A stretch of DNA of 64,000 nt from Mycolicibacterium mageritense (GCF_010727475.1 NZ_AP022567.1:3720001-3784000); one strand, 5' to 3'. Shown: positions 43,293-52,531, numbered from the stretch's first letter. Made by a program: numbers and translations. The notes: generated by a model from the letters alone, not told the origin.

Positions 43293-43827
43293 ATTCCGTG
43301 ACGCAATGGCGGGCTTCGGTGTGACGTTCTCTGCGATGTTCAAGAGGCCGGTGACCGAAAAGTATCCGGAGAGTCCGGGGGCGGTGGCATCGCGCTACCA
43401 CGGTCGTCATCAACTCAACAGGTACGCCGACGGTTTGGAGAAGTGCATCGGATGCGAACTGTGTGCCTGGGCCTGCCCGGCCGATGCGATCTACGTGGAG
43501 GGTGCAGACAATTTCGATGATCGGCGCTTCTCCCCGGGCGAGCGGTTCGGCCAGGTGTACCAGATCAACTACCTGCGATGCATCGGCTGCGGGTTGTGCA
43601 TCGAGGCCTGTCCGACCCGGGCGCTGACGATGACCAACGAGTACGAAATGGCCGACGACAATCGATCGGACCTGATCTACGGCAAGGAACAACTCCTTGC
43701 TCCGCTGGGCGAGGGCATGGTGGAAGCTCCGCATGCCATGGTCCCGGGTAGCACGGTCGAGGACTACTACCGCGGGAAGATCACCGGCGCAACGGACGAA
43801 TCAACACAAAAGGGGTCGGTCTCATGA
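43285..43827 (+). CDS. nuoI: NADH-quinone oxidoreductase subunit I
   Basis: A 180-aa subunit with two [4Fe-4S] ferredoxin motifs: CIGCELCAWACP (about residues 54-65) and CIGCGLCIEACP (about 99-110). ATG 43285 is chosen over the adjoining GTG 43282. The end overlaps nuoJ by four bases. Confidence 0.95.
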   Translation: MSEFRDAMAGFGVTFSAMFKRPVTEKYPESPGAVASRYHGRHQLNRYADGLEKCIGCELCAWACPADAIYVEGADNFDDRRFSPGERFGQVYQINYLRCIGCGLCIEACPTRALTMTNEYEMADDNRSDLIYGKEQLLAPLGEGMVEAPHAMVPGSTVEDYYRGKITGATDESTQKGSVS

Positions 43828-44576
43828 CCAGCACCGCCATGGAGACATCAGTGTTCTGGATCGTCGGCACGGCCGCCATACTCGGGGCCGTCGGTGTGGT
43901 GACCACGCGTAAGACCGTGTACTCGGCGATATTCCTGGCCTGCACCATGATCAGCCTTGCGGTGTTGTATGTCGTTGCCGGCGCACCGTTCCTTGGGGTG
44001 GTGCAGGTGGTCGTCTACACCGGTGCAGTGTTGATGCTCTTCCTGTTCGTGGTCATGCTCGTCGGCGTCGACTCAGCCGAGATTCCGGGTGAAACCATTC
44101 GCGGACAACGGGTCACGGTGATGGCGACGGCGTTGGGGTTCGGCATCTTGTTGATCGCAGGCATCGGGCGGGTGTCCGTCGCCGGATCAGGTCTGGGTGG
44201 CCGTGACGATGTGAGCGGACTGGCGGTCTTGATCTTCACCAAGTATCTGTGGTCCTTCGAGCTGACCAGTGCGTTGTTGATCACTGCGGCCCTCGGCGCG
44301 ATGGTGCTGGCTCATCGCGAGCGGTTTTGTCGCCGCAAGACGCAACGAGAACTCGCTGCCGAACGGTTCAGGCCGGGTGGGCATCCGACGCCGCTACCCG
44401 CTCCCGGTGTCTACGCCCGCCATAACGCGGTCGACGTGCCTGCCCGGTTGCCCGATGGTGCGGTGTGCGAGTTGTCGGTCAGCAGAACGCTTGAGCGCCG
44501 TGGGGTCGTGCTGAAGCTGCTGGTGGCCGACGCCGAGGAATTCGAGAATGTGTGCGTGGAAGGGCGTGTGCCATGA
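43824..44576 (+). CDS. nuoJ: NADH-quinone oxidoreductase subunit J
   Basis: A 250-aa membrane subunit with five hydrophobic segments. The broken-helix region VQVVVYTGAVLMLFLFVVML is conserved. The C-terminal 70 residues are polar, as in other actinobacterial NuoJ. It is coupled to nuoI and nuoK by four-base overlaps. Confidence 0.94.
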   Translation: MTSTAMETSVFWIVGTAAILGAVGVVTTRKTVYSAIFLACTMISLAVLYVVAGAPFLGVVQVVVYTGAVLMLFLFVVMLVGVDSAEIPGETIRGQRVTVMATALGFGILLIAGIGRVSVAGSGLGGRDDVSGLAVLIFTKYLWSFELTSALLITAALGAMVLAHRERFCRRKTQRELAAERFRPGGHPTPLPAPGVYARHNAVDVPARLPDGAVCELSVSRTLERRGVVLKLLVADAEEFENVCVEGRVP

Positions 44577-44872
44577 ACCCGGCCAACTATCTGTACCTTT
44601 CGGCCTTGCTTTTCACCATCGGTGCCGCAGGGGTGTTGTTGCGGCGCAACGCCCTGGTGATGTTCATGTGCGTCGAGTTGATGCTCAACGCCGCGAATCT
44701 GGCGTTCGTCGCGTTCTCCCGGATGCACGGCCAACTCGACGGGCAGGTGGTGGCCTTCTTCACCATGGTGGTCGCGGCCTGTGAAGTGGTGGTGGGGCTG
44801 GCGATCATCATCGCGGTCTTCCGTGCCAAGCTCTCGACCAGCATCGACGATGCCAACCTGCTGAGGCATTGA
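44573..44872 (+). CDS. nuoK: NADH-quinone oxidoreductase subunit K
   Basis: A 99-aa, three-helix membrane subunit of the proton path. The conserved Glu residues lie in MFMCVELMLNAANL and VAACEVVVGLAI. ATG 44573 overlaps the nuoJ stop. Confidence 0.95.
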   Translation: MNPANYLYLSALLFTIGAAGVLLRRNALVMFMCVELMLNAANLAFVAFSRMHGQLDGQVVAFFTMVVAACEVVVGLAIIIAVFRAKLSTSIDDANLLRH

Positions 44873-44882
44873 GGCCGCCGCG

Positions 44883-46790
44883 ATGACCATGCTGTGGTTG
44901 CTGATCGCGTTGCCCCTGACCGGGGCGGCGGTGTTGTTGTCGGGTGGTAAACGGACAGATGCGTGGGGACACTGGCTGGCCTGTACGACCGCGGTGGCTT
45001 CGGGTGTCGTGGGCGTTGTGTGCTTCGCGGACCTGCTCGGTCGGGACGCCGCCGATCGCACCATCCACGAGACACTGTTCGCCTGGGTGCCGGTGGCGCA
45101 GTTGAACGTCGATTTCGGACTGCGCCTCGACGCCTTGTCGGTGTGTTTCGTCTTGCTCATCACCGGGGTGGGAACCCTGATCCACGTCTATTCGATCGGT
45201 TACATGCGTGAGGACGAGGGTCGACGGCGATTCTTCGGCTATCTCAACTTGTTCCTGGCCGCGATGCTGCTTCTGGTATTGGCCGACAATTATCTCGGGC
45301 TTTACTTCGGCTGGGAGGGCGTCGGTCTGGCGTCCTACCTGCTGATCGGGTTCTGGTCGGACAAGCCATCGGCCGCCGCCGCGGCGAAGAAGGCGTTCAT
45401 CGTCAACCGGGTCGGTGACGTCGGGCTGGCCATTGCGGTGATGATCATGTTCGCGTCAGTCGGATCGATCTCGTACGCAGGGGTGTTCGGTGCCGCCCCG
45501 GCGCTGTCTGAAGGCACATTGAACAGCATCGGATTGTTGCTGCTGTTGGCGGCGTGCGGTAAGAGCGCACAGGTGCCGCTGCAGTCGTGGCTGGGCGACG
45601 CGATGGAGGGTCCGACTCCGGTGTCGGCACTGATCCACGCGGCCACGATGGTGACGGCAGGGGTGTACCTGATCGTGCGGTCCGGCCCGGTGTTCAACCT
45701 GGCGCCCGGAGCACAACTGGCCGTGGTGGTCGTCGGCGCAGTCACGCTGCTATTCGGCGCGATCATCGGATGCGCCAAGGATGACATCAAGAAGGCGCTC
45801 GCTGCCTCCACCATGAGCCAGATCGGGTACATGGTCTTGGCAGCCGGGCTGGGTCCGGCAGGGTATGTGGCGGCGATCATGCACCTGCTGGTCCACGGCT
45901 TCTTCAAGGCCGGGTTGTTCTTGGGTGCCGGTTCGATCATGCATGCGATGCATGACGACGTCGACATGCGACACTACGGTGGTTTGCGGAAGTGCCTGCC
46001 GATCACCTTCGTGACATTCGGCCTCGGTTACCTGGCGATAATCGGTGTGCCGCCGTTTGCCGGCTTCTTCTCCAAGGACGCCATCATCGAAACAGCGTTT
46101 GCCGCAGGCGGTGTGCGCGGTTGGCTGCTGGGTGGTACGGCCCTGCTGGGTGCCGGCGTGACCGGTTTCTACATGACCCGGGTGATGCTGATGACGTTTT
46201 TCGGTGAAAGGCGTTGGCACACCGAAGTGAATGACGAAAGCGTCGGTCATGCCGGTGAACCGCACGAGGCGCCCTTCGTCATGACTGCGCCCATGATCGT
46301 GCTTGCCGTAGGTTCGGTGGTCGGCGGGGCCCTACTCGCCGTCGGCGGAACATTGGCGCGATGGCTGGCGCCGGTGGTGGGCAGCCACGAGGTGCACCGC
46401 AACGTCGCGACATCGGTGATGACGGTGATCATTTTGGTCGTGGTGGGGCTCGGGGTCATGATCGCGTATCTGAGGTATGCCGCCCGCCCAGTGAACAGGC
46501 ATGCCACCGAGTGGGTTTCGGTGCCGACCGTCGCCGCACGCCGTGATCTGTACGGAGATTCGATCAACGAGGCCGTGTTCGTGCGACCTGGAGCGGTGCT
46601 GGCTCGTTCACTGGTGGCCCTGGACACCCGGGGGATCGACGGCGTCGTGACGGGGCTTGGTCGGGCGGTCGGGGCCGCCTCGATGCGGATTCGTCTCCTG
46701 CAGAACGGATTCGCCCGATCCTATGCGCTCTGTCTTTTCGTCGGCGGGACAGTCATCGTCGCCGCCCTGACCGTGGTGAGGGTGTGGTGA
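44883..46790 (+). CDS. nuoL: NADH-quinone oxidoreductase subunit L
   Basis: A 635-aa antiporter-like proton pump. The core has YFGWEGVGLASYLLIGFW, the proton-path Lys/His region SWLGDAMEGPTPVSALIHAA, and KDDIKKALAASTMSQIGYM. The long lateral helix is at the C-terminus. The length is close to the M. tuberculosis protein. Confidence 0.96.
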   Translation: MTMLWLLIALPLTGAAVLLSGGKRTDAWGHWLACTTAVASGVVGVVCFADLLGRDAADRTIHETLFAWVPVAQLNVDFGLRLDALSVCFVLLITGVGTLIHVYSIGYMREDEGRRRFFGYLNLFLAAMLLLVLADNYLGLYFGWEGVGLASYLLIGFWSDKPSAAAAAKKAFIVNRVGDVGLAIAVMIMFASVGSISYAGVFGAAPALSEGTLNSIGLLLLLAACGKSAQVPLQSWLGDAMEGPTPVSALIHAATMVTAGVYLIVRSGPVFNLAPGAQLAVVVVGAVTLLFGAIIGCAKDDIKKALAASTMSQIGYMVLAAGLGPAGYVAAIMHLLVHGFFKAGLFLGAGSIMHAMHDDVDMRHYGGLRKCLPITFVTFGLGYLAIIGVPPFAGFFSKDAIIETAFAAGGVRGWLLGGTALLGAGVTGFYMTRVMLMTFFGERRWHTEVNDESVGHAGEPHEAPFVMTAPMIVLAVGSVVGGALLAVGGTLARWLAPVVGSHEVHRNVATSVMTVIILVVVGLGVMIAYLRYAARPVNRHATEWVSVPTVAARRDLYGDSINEAVFVRPGAVLARSLVALDTRGIDGVVTGLGRAVGAASMRIRLLQNGFARSYALCLFVGGTVIVAALTVVRVW

Positions 46791-48355
46791 GCGGCTTTCC
46801 GTGGCTGAGCGTGTTGTGGGTGACGCCGATCGTCGGGGCAGGTGCGGTGATGGTGCTGCCCGCCCAGGCGCGTCAGCTTGCGAAATGGGTTGCCGTTGTC
46901 TCCGCTGTCGTCGCGCTGATGCTGGGCGTGCTGCTGGCGGTTCAGTTCGAGCCGGCGGGAGACGGTTATCAGTTTGTCGAAAGTCACTCGTGGATACCGG
47001 CATTCGGTGCCGGCTACATCGTCGGGGTTGACGGCATCGCAGTGACGCTGGTCATCCTGACCGTAGCGGTGGTTCCGGTGCTGATACTGGCGGGCTGGAA
47101 CGACGGTGGGGATCGGGGCCGGTCGACGCACGCCTATCTCGCCCTGACGCTGGTGCTCGAAGGAATGGTGCTCGCAGCCCTGATCGCTCTGGACGTGCTG
47201 CTGTTCTTTGTGTTCTTTGAGGCCATGCTTGTGCCGTTGTACTTTCTGATCGGTGGCTACGGCGGTGCGCATCGAACGGGAGCGGCGTTGAAGTTCTTGC
47301 TGTACAACCTGTTCGGTGGGCTCATCATGTTGGTGGCGCTGATCGTGCTCTACCTGGTCACGGCGGAGAACGGCGTGGGCGGCATCGATGGCGGGACTTT
47401 CGATTTCCGCGCGGTCGCGGCTGCTGTGGCAAATGGGAGCCTCGTGGTCGATCCGGCGGTGGCCGCCGCCATGTTCCTGGGGTTCATGTTCGCGTTTGCG
47501 ATCAAAGCGCCGCTGTGGCCGTTTCACAGCTGGCTGCCCGACGCTGCGGTACAGGCCACCCCTGCCACCGCGGTGTTGATGATGGCGGTCGTCGACAAGG
47601 TCGGCACCTTCGGCATGTTGCGGTACTGCCTGCAGCTGTTCCCGGACGCCGCGGTGTCCTTCCGCCCGGTGGTTGGCGCGCTGGCGGTCGTCGCGATCCT
47701 GTACGGGGCCTTCGTGGCTATCGGACAGAGCGATGTGATGCGGCTGATCGCCTATACATCGGTTTCCCACTTCGGGTTCATCGTGATGGGCATCTTCGTG
47801 ATGACCAGCGAAGGGCAAGCCGGTTCCACGCTGTACATGGTCAATCACGGTATCGCGACGGCGGCGCTGTTTCTGACCGCCGGATTCTTGGTGTCGCGGC
47901 GCGGTACCCGTGCGATTGCCGCTTACGGCGGGGTTCAGAGAGTGGCGCCGGTGCTGGCGGGCACCTTCCTGATTGCCGGTATGGCAACGCTCGCACTACC
48001 CGGGCTGGCGCCGTTCATCAGCGAGTTCCTGGTTCTGATCGGGACGTTCACGCGGTATCCGGCGTTCGCTGTGTTGGCCTCGATCGCACTGGTGCTCTCA
48101 GCCGTATACATCCTGTGGCTCTATCAGCGGATCATGACCGGACCGACTACCGAAGGCAACGACAAGCTCCGGGATCTGGTTCCCCGTGAAATTGCGGTAG
48201 TGACACCACTTTTGCTGTTGCTGATCGGACTGGGCGTCTATCCCAAGCCGGCCTTGGACCTCATCAACCCTGCCGTTGGCCACACCCTGACCACCATCCA
48301 TCAGCGAGAGCCGGTGCCGACCGCGCCATCCGCAGCCGAAGGAGCGCACCCGTGA
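46787..48355 (+). CDS. nuoM: NADH-quinone oxidoreductase subunit M
   Basis: A 522-aa antiporter-like membrane subunit. FFEAMLVPLYFLIGGYGG (with the key Glu), IKAPLWPFHSWLPDA, and AYTSVSHFGFIVMGIF are conserved. The GTG at 46787 overlaps the nuoL stop; a tandem GTG at 46784 is the alternative. Confidence 0.95.
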   Translation: MSGFPWLSVLWVTPIVGAGAVMVLPAQARQLAKWVAVVSAVVALMLGVLLAVQFEPAGDGYQFVESHSWIPAFGAGYIVGVDGIAVTLVILTVAVVPVLILAGWNDGGDRGRSTHAYLALTLVLEGMVLAALIALDVLLFFVFFEAMLVPLYFLIGGYGGAHRTGAALKFLLYNLFGGLIMLVALIVLYLVTAENGVGGIDGGTFDFRAVAAAVANGSLVVDPAVAAAMFLGFMFAFAIKAPLWPFHSWLPDAAVQATPATAVLMMAVVDKVGTFGMLRYCLQLFPDAAVSFRPVVGALAVVAILYGAFVAIGQSDVMRLIAYTSVSHFGFIVMGIFVMTSEGQAGSTLYMVNHGIATAALFLTAGFLVSRRGTRAIAAYGGVQRVAPVLAGTFLIAGMATLALPGLAPFISEFLVLIGTFTRYPAFAVLASIALVLSAVYILWLYQRIMTGPTTEGNDKLRDLVPREIAVVTPLLLLLIGLGVYPKPALDLINPAVGHTLTTIHQREPVPTAPSAAEGAHP

Positions 48356-49902
48356 CGACATCGCTGAGCATGTCGACCCCGAGCATCGAATATGCCTGGT
48401 TGTTACCGATGTTGTCGATCTTCGGGGTAGCGGTGGCCGGTGTGGTGGTCGAGGCGTTCCTACCACGACGCCGACGTTATCGAACCCAGCTGGTGTTGTG
48501 CGGGGGTGGGCTGGTGTCCGCGCTCATCAGCGTCGTCGCACTGGTCGGCACCCGTGGGATGGCAGTGGCCGGCGCGGTCGCAGTCGACGGTCCGGCCCTG
48601 TTCGTGCAAGGCGCGATTTTGGTTGTCGGACTGATGACACTTCTGCTCGTGGCCGAACGGCCCTCCACCGGTGGCTTGGACGGGTTCACCCCGCAGGCCT
48701 CGGCGGTTCCCGGCAGTACGGCCCAGCTTGAGGCCACCCGGGCGCGGGCGGTCCAGACCGAGGTTTTTCCACTGACGATGTTCGCCATCGGCGGCATGAT
48801 GCTTTTCCCCGCCGCCAACGATCTGCTGACGATGTTCGTTGCGCTGGAGGTGTTCTCGCTGCCGCTGTACCTACTGTGCGGACTGGCCCGCCACCGTCGC
48901 TTGCTGTCCCAGGAGTCCTCTCTCAAGTACTTTCTGTTGGGCGCGTTTTCGTCCGCGTTCTTCCTGTACGGTGCGGCGATGCTCTATGGATACGCCGGCA
49001 CGTTGAGTCTGGCCGGGATAGGATCGGCCGTCGCCGCCGGCGCAGGCGACGACTCGCTGGCATGGGTCGCCATGGGTTTGGTGTCGGTCGGACTGCTGTT
49101 CAAGGTCGGCGCGGTGCCGTTCCACTCCTGGATTCCTGACGTCTATCAAGGTGCACCCACGCTCATCACCGCGTTCATGGCCGCTGCTACCAAGATTGCG
49201 GCGTTTGGTGCGATGCTGCGAATCTTCTACGTTGCGCTACCGGGCCTGCGTGACGGCTGGCGGCCGGTACTGTGGGCAGTGGCGATACTGACCATGGTGG
49301 CCGGGGCGGTGTTGATGGTAGCCCAGACCGATGTCAAGCGGATGCTCGCCTACTCCGCAGTTGCCCAGGCTGGTTTCATCCTGATCGGAGTGTGTGCCGC
49401 GAACGGGGCAGGCATCTCCTCGACGCTGTTTTACCTTGTAGCGTATGGCTTTGCGACGGTGGGTGCGTTCGCAGTCATCACTCTGGTACGCGCCGTCGGC
49501 GGGGAAGAGGACACCGAGTTGACGCGCTGGGTCGGACTGGGCCGGCGATCTCCGCTGATCGGTGGGTTGTTCACGATCTTCTTACTTGCCCTCGCCGGAA
49601 TCCCGCTCACGAGTGGCTTCATCGCCAAGCTCGCAGTGTTCAAGGCGGCAGGGGAGGGCGGTGCGTTGCCACTCGTCGTTGTCGGTGTGCTCGCAAGTGC
49701 CGTCGCGGCTTTTGTCTATCTGCGGGTGATCATCGTGATGTACTCGCCGGCCCTCGATGCGGATGGACCACAAATTCTGACGCCGGGTTCGGTGACGTGC
49801 GCAGTGATCGTGGTGGGAGCGGCCGGGACTGTGCTGCTCGGGATCATGCCGCAGCTGCTGCTCGACGTGACCGGCAGTACCGGGATGTTCCTGCTGCGGT
49901 GA
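48352..49902 (+). CDS. nuoN: NADH-quinone oxidoreductase subunit N
   Basis: A 516-aa antiporter-like membrane subunit and the last gene of the nuo operon. FVALEVFSLPLYLLCGLA, VGAVPFHSWIPDVYQGAPT and DVKRMLAYSAVAQAGFILIG are conserved. A perfect hairpin terminator lies 17 bases after the stop. Confidence 0.95.
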   Translation: MTTSLSMSTPSIEYAWLLPMLSIFGVAVAGVVVEAFLPRRRRYRTQLVLCGGGLVSALISVVALVGTRGMAVAGAVAVDGPALFVQGAILVVGLMTLLLVAERPSTGGLDGFTPQASAVPGSTAQLEATRARAVQTEVFPLTMFAIGGMMLFPAANDLLTMFVALEVFSLPLYLLCGLARHRRLLSQESSLKYFLLGAFSSAFFLYGAAMLYGYAGTLSLAGIGSAVAAGAGDDSLAWVAMGLVSVGLLFKVGAVPFHSWIPDVYQGAPTLITAFMAAATKIAAFGAMLRIFYVALPGLRDGWRPVLWAVAILTMVAGAVLMVAQTDVKRMLAYSAVAQAGFILIGVCAANGAGISSTLFYLVAYGFATVGAFAVITLVRAVGGEEDTELTRWVGLGRRSPLIGGLFTIFLLALAGIPLTSGFIAKLAVFKAAGEGGALPLVVVGVLASAVAAFVYLRVIIVMYSPALDADGPQILTPGSVTCAVIVVGAAGTVLLGIMPQLLLDVTGSTGMFLLR

Positions 49903-49919
49903 AACTGCACCAAAACCAC

Positions 49920-49950
49920 ACTGGTGGGCGCGCGGGGCGCGCCCACCAGT
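49920..49950. terminator. Bidirectional terminator between nuoN and prk
   Basis: Perfect 14-base arms, 49920-49933 and 49937-49950, with a GGG loop. TTT follows on the plus strand (GGTTTC), and on the minus strand the hairpin is followed by a GGTTTT run. It separates the converging nuo and fbp-prk operons and can serve both. Confidence 0.9.
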
Positions 49951-49965
49951 GGTTTCAGGCAAGAC

Positions 49966-50850
49966 CTAGTGCACTCCAAGTTCGACATTGCGCCGGTCTC
50001 GCAAACGCAGCACCATCGGGGTGAATATCAACTGCATTGCGAGGTCCATCTTGCCGCCGGGGCAGACAATGGTGTTCGGCCGCGTCATGAACGAATCGTG
50101 CAGCATCGAAAGTAGATACGGGAAGTCGATGCCGTGCGGATCCCGGAAACGGATGATGAGCATCGATTCGTCTGCCGTTGGAATCGACCTGGCGATGAAC
50201 GGATTAGAGGTGTCCACCACAGGTACCCGCTGAAAGTTTACATCGGTGTTCGAGAACTGTGGGCAGATGTAGTTCAAGTAGTCGGGCATCCGGCGCAGAA
50301 TGGTGTCGGTGACCGCCTCGGGCGTGTAACCGCGAGTGTTCCTGTCGCGGTGCAGCTTCTGGATCCACTCCAGGTTGATCACGGGCACCACACCGATGCG
50401 CAGGTCGGCGTGCACTGCGACGTTGGCCTCCTCGGTGATGATCGCTCCGTGCAAGCCCTCGTAGAACAGCATGTCGGTATCCTCCGGAACCGCTTCCCAC
50501 GGTGTGAAGGTGCCCGGTTCCTGCCCGTAGGGTTCGGCCTCCTTGGCGTCGTGCAGATAGCGCCGGATCTTGCCGGTGCCCGTTTCACCGTAGCTTTGGA
50601 AGAGGTTCTGCAGCTCCGCGAACAAGTTCGCATCGGGACCGAAGTGGCTGTAGCTGTGGTCGCCCCGGGCATGGGCATCGGCGATCGCAGCCTTCATCTC
50701 GGCCCGGTCGTAGCGGTGGAAGCTGTCGCCCTCGACGAAGGCCACGTTGATGTGCTCACGCCGAAAGATCTGCTCGAAAGTACGCATCACGGACGTGGTG
50801 CCGGCGCCGGACGAGCCGGTGACCGAGATAATCGGATGTAGACGAGACAC
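49966..50850 (-). CDS. prk: Phosphoribulokinase
   Basis: Makes ribulose-1,5-bisphosphate, the Rubisco substrate, from ATP and ribulose-5-phosphate. The 294-aa protein is the bacterial class I type. It has the P-loop GSSGAGTTSV (about residues 12-21), EGDSFHRYDR with the catalytic Asp, FYEGLHGA, and VPVINLEWIQKLHRD. The GTG start has AAAGGAGA upstream, overlapping the fbp stop region. Together with Rubisco this is the defining enzyme of the Calvin cycle. Confidence 0.96.
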   Translation of the reverse strand: MSRLHPIISVTGSSGAGTTSVMRTFEQIFRREHINVAFVEGDSFHRYDRAEMKAAIADAHARGDHSYSHFGPDANLFAELQNLFQSYGETGTGKIRRYLHDAKEAEPYGQEPGTFTPWEAVPEDTDMLFYEGLHGAIITEEANVAVHADLRIGVVPVINLEWIQKLHRDRNTRGYTPEAVTDTILRRMPDYLNYICPQFSNTDVNFQRVPVVDTSNPFIARSIPTADESMLIIRFRDPHGIDFPYLLSMLHDSFMTRPNTIVCPGGKMDLAMQLIFTPMVLRLRDRRNVELGVH

Positions 50851-50864
50851 GGTCTTCTCCTTTC

Positions 50865-51938
50865 TCAGCCGGCCGCGGACCGGAACAGACCGCGGCGGGC
50901 ATACAGCGGCGAACCGCCTGGACTGTCGTTGCTTTCACGGTGGTACGTCTCGATCAGTTCCACCTCTTCTCGGTTGCCGAAGATGAAGGGCACCCGCTGG
51001 TGGATGTCGTCTGGCAGTACTTCGAGCATGCGGCCACGTCCGCTGCTGGCGGCACCGCCGGCCTGTTCGATCAGGAACGCCATCGGATTGGCTTCGTACA
51101 TCAGGCGTAGTCGTCCGGGCTTGGCCGGATCCTTCGAATCGCGCGGGTACAGGAAAACGCCACCACGACTGAGGATTCGGTGCGTCTCTGCCACCAGTGA
51201 GGCGACCCAGCGCATGTTGAAATCCCGCCCGCGCGGCCCGGATTTTCCTGCCAGGCATTCGTCGATGTAGCGCTGCACGGCAGGCTCCCAGAATCGGCGA
51301 TTCGATGCGTTGATCGCGAATTCCTGTGCCACAGAGGGAACTCGGATGAACTGACGCGTCAACATGAACTCGCCGAGTCTGGGATCGAGGGTGAAGGCAT
51401 GTACTCCCGTACCCACTGACAGCACCAGCATGGTCGACGGTCCGTATAGCGCGTAGCCGGCGCAAACCTGCTCGGTTCCCGGCTGGAGAAAGTCCTCGGG
51501 GCTGGGGTCGGTGCCTGGGTGCGGCGCCCGCAGAATCGAAAAGATGCTTCCCACAGACACATTGATGTCGATATTGGAGGAGCCGTCGAGGGGGTCGAAG
51601 ACCAACAGGTATTTGCCGCGCGGATACTCGCCGGGCAGCAGGTACGGGTGCTGCAACTCCTCGGACACCATTCCGGCGACCTGGCCGCCCCACTCCGTCG
51701 CACGCAAGAAGTAGTCGTTGGCCAGCACATCGAGGTTCTGCTGGACCTCGCCCTGCACGTTGACCGCGCCGGCCGAACCCAGGGCGCCTCCGAGTTCGCC
51801 GAGCGCAACCCGGTTGGAGATTGCCTTACAGGCAAGCGCCACACTCAAGATGAGACCGTTGAGGTCTCCGCTGGCGCCGGCATGGCCCCGTCGTTCGTCG
51901 ATCAGGAACTGAACCAGCGTCGTGTGGTTGGCGAGCAT
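50865..51938 (-). CDS. fbp: Class I fructose-1,6-bisphosphatase
   Basis: Removes a phosphate from fructose- and probably sedoheptulose-bisphosphate. The metal-binding FDPLDGSSNID is at about residues 114-124, and LMYEANPMAFLIEQAGG is near the C-terminus. The 357-aa protein is a class I (Fbp) enzyme; mycobacteria normally use the unrelated class II GlpX, so it was probably acquired with the cassette. It is first in the fbp-prk operon and divergent from the receiver gene. Confidence 0.94.
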   Translation of the reverse strand: MLANHTTLVQFLIDERRGHAGASGDLNGLILSVALACKAISNRVALGELGGALGSAGAVNVQGEVQQNLDVLANDYFLRATEWGGQVAGMVSEELQHPYLLPGEYPRGKYLLVFDPLDGSSNIDINVSVGSIFSILRAPHPGTDPSPEDFLQPGTEQVCAGYALYGPSTMLVLSVGTGVHAFTLDPRLGEFMLTRQFIRVPSVAQEFAINASNRRFWEPAVQRYIDECLAGKSGPRGRDFNMRWVASLVAETHRILSRGGVFLYPRDSKDPAKPGRLRLMYEANPMAFLIEQAGGAASSGRGRMLEVLPDDIHQRVPFIFGNREEVELIETYHRESNDSPGGSPLYARRGLFRSAAG

Positions 51939-52030
51939 GACGATTCCTTGCGTGTCGTGGGGTCATCGTGTCGGTCACAGACGGCGACCGGGGACTTTTT
52001 GATGCTCCCGGGGGTACTGGTCGACATCCA

Positions 52031-52059
52031 TCCCCCAGATGGGTGGGGCGAGTGGGGGA
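52031..52059. promoter_or_regulatory. TCCCCC...GGGG elements, fbp/receiver promoter
   Basis: TCCCCC (52031-52036), AGATG, then GGTGGGG, with GGGGGA at 52054-52059. This is a looser version of the inverted repeat before rpe and nuoA. TCGGTCAC at 51971-51978 in the same interval matches the core of the repeat at 10359-10374. Confidence 0.4.
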
Positions 52060-52111
52060 ATCGGATCATGAGTATTTCGTTGTAGCGCAGCATGACTTAG
52101 CCTCGGGTGCC

Positions 52112-52531
52112 ATGAGCGCATCGGCGGCGGTACTGGTCTACAGCGACAACGCTGCCACCCGCCGCCAAGTCATCACGGCGTTGGGACCGTGTCCGCACCC
52201 TGACCTTGTGAGAGTCGAATACCTCGAAGCGGCAACGCCTGCGGCGGCGATCGCACTGCTCGAGGCGGTCGATCTACGGCTCGCGGTACTCGACGGTGAA
52301 GCAACTCCGGCGGGCGGGATGGGTATCGCCAAACAGGTCCGCGATGAATTCGACTGGTGCCCGCCGATCCTGCTTCTCACTGGCAGGCCCGATGACATGT
52401 GGTTGGCTCGCTGGTCGCGCGCCGACGCCGTGGTGCCGCACCCGGTCGACCCGTGGCGATTGGTGGCGGCCGTGAACCGGGTGCTGGGTGTTGAACTGAA
52501 CGCCGCATCATCGAACCGGAAAGCTCGATAG
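52112..52531 (+). CDS. Receiver-domain protein, Rv3143-like
   Basis: A 139-aa single-domain protein like Rv3143, which lies just upstream of nuo in M. tuberculosis. VLVYSDNAATRRQV, VLDGEATPAGGMGIAKQ (putative phospho-acceptor Asp) and LLLTGRPDDMWLARW are characteristic. Acidic-pocket residues appear incomplete (YSDN rather than DD), so phosphorylation is uncertain. The start is ATG 52112; an upstream in-frame GTG at 51968 would add non-conserved sequence. Here it lies on the far side of nuo and next to gap. Confidence 0.8.
   Translation: MSASAAVLVYSDNAATRRQVITALGPCPHPDLVRVEYLEAATPAAAIALLEAVDLRLAVLDGEATPAGGMGIAKQVRDEFDWCPPILLLTGRPDDMWLARWSRADAVVPHPVDPWRLVAAVNRVLGVELNAASSNRKAR

Noticed and set aside
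46721..47848. 375-aa minus-strand frame opposite nuoM
   Set aside because: His/Gln/Arg-rich shadow of a membrane protein gene.
51980..52010. Possible DosR box (GGGGACTTTTTG...CTCCC)
   Set aside because: One half resembles GGGACTT, but the second half and spacing do not fit the 20-base palindrome.
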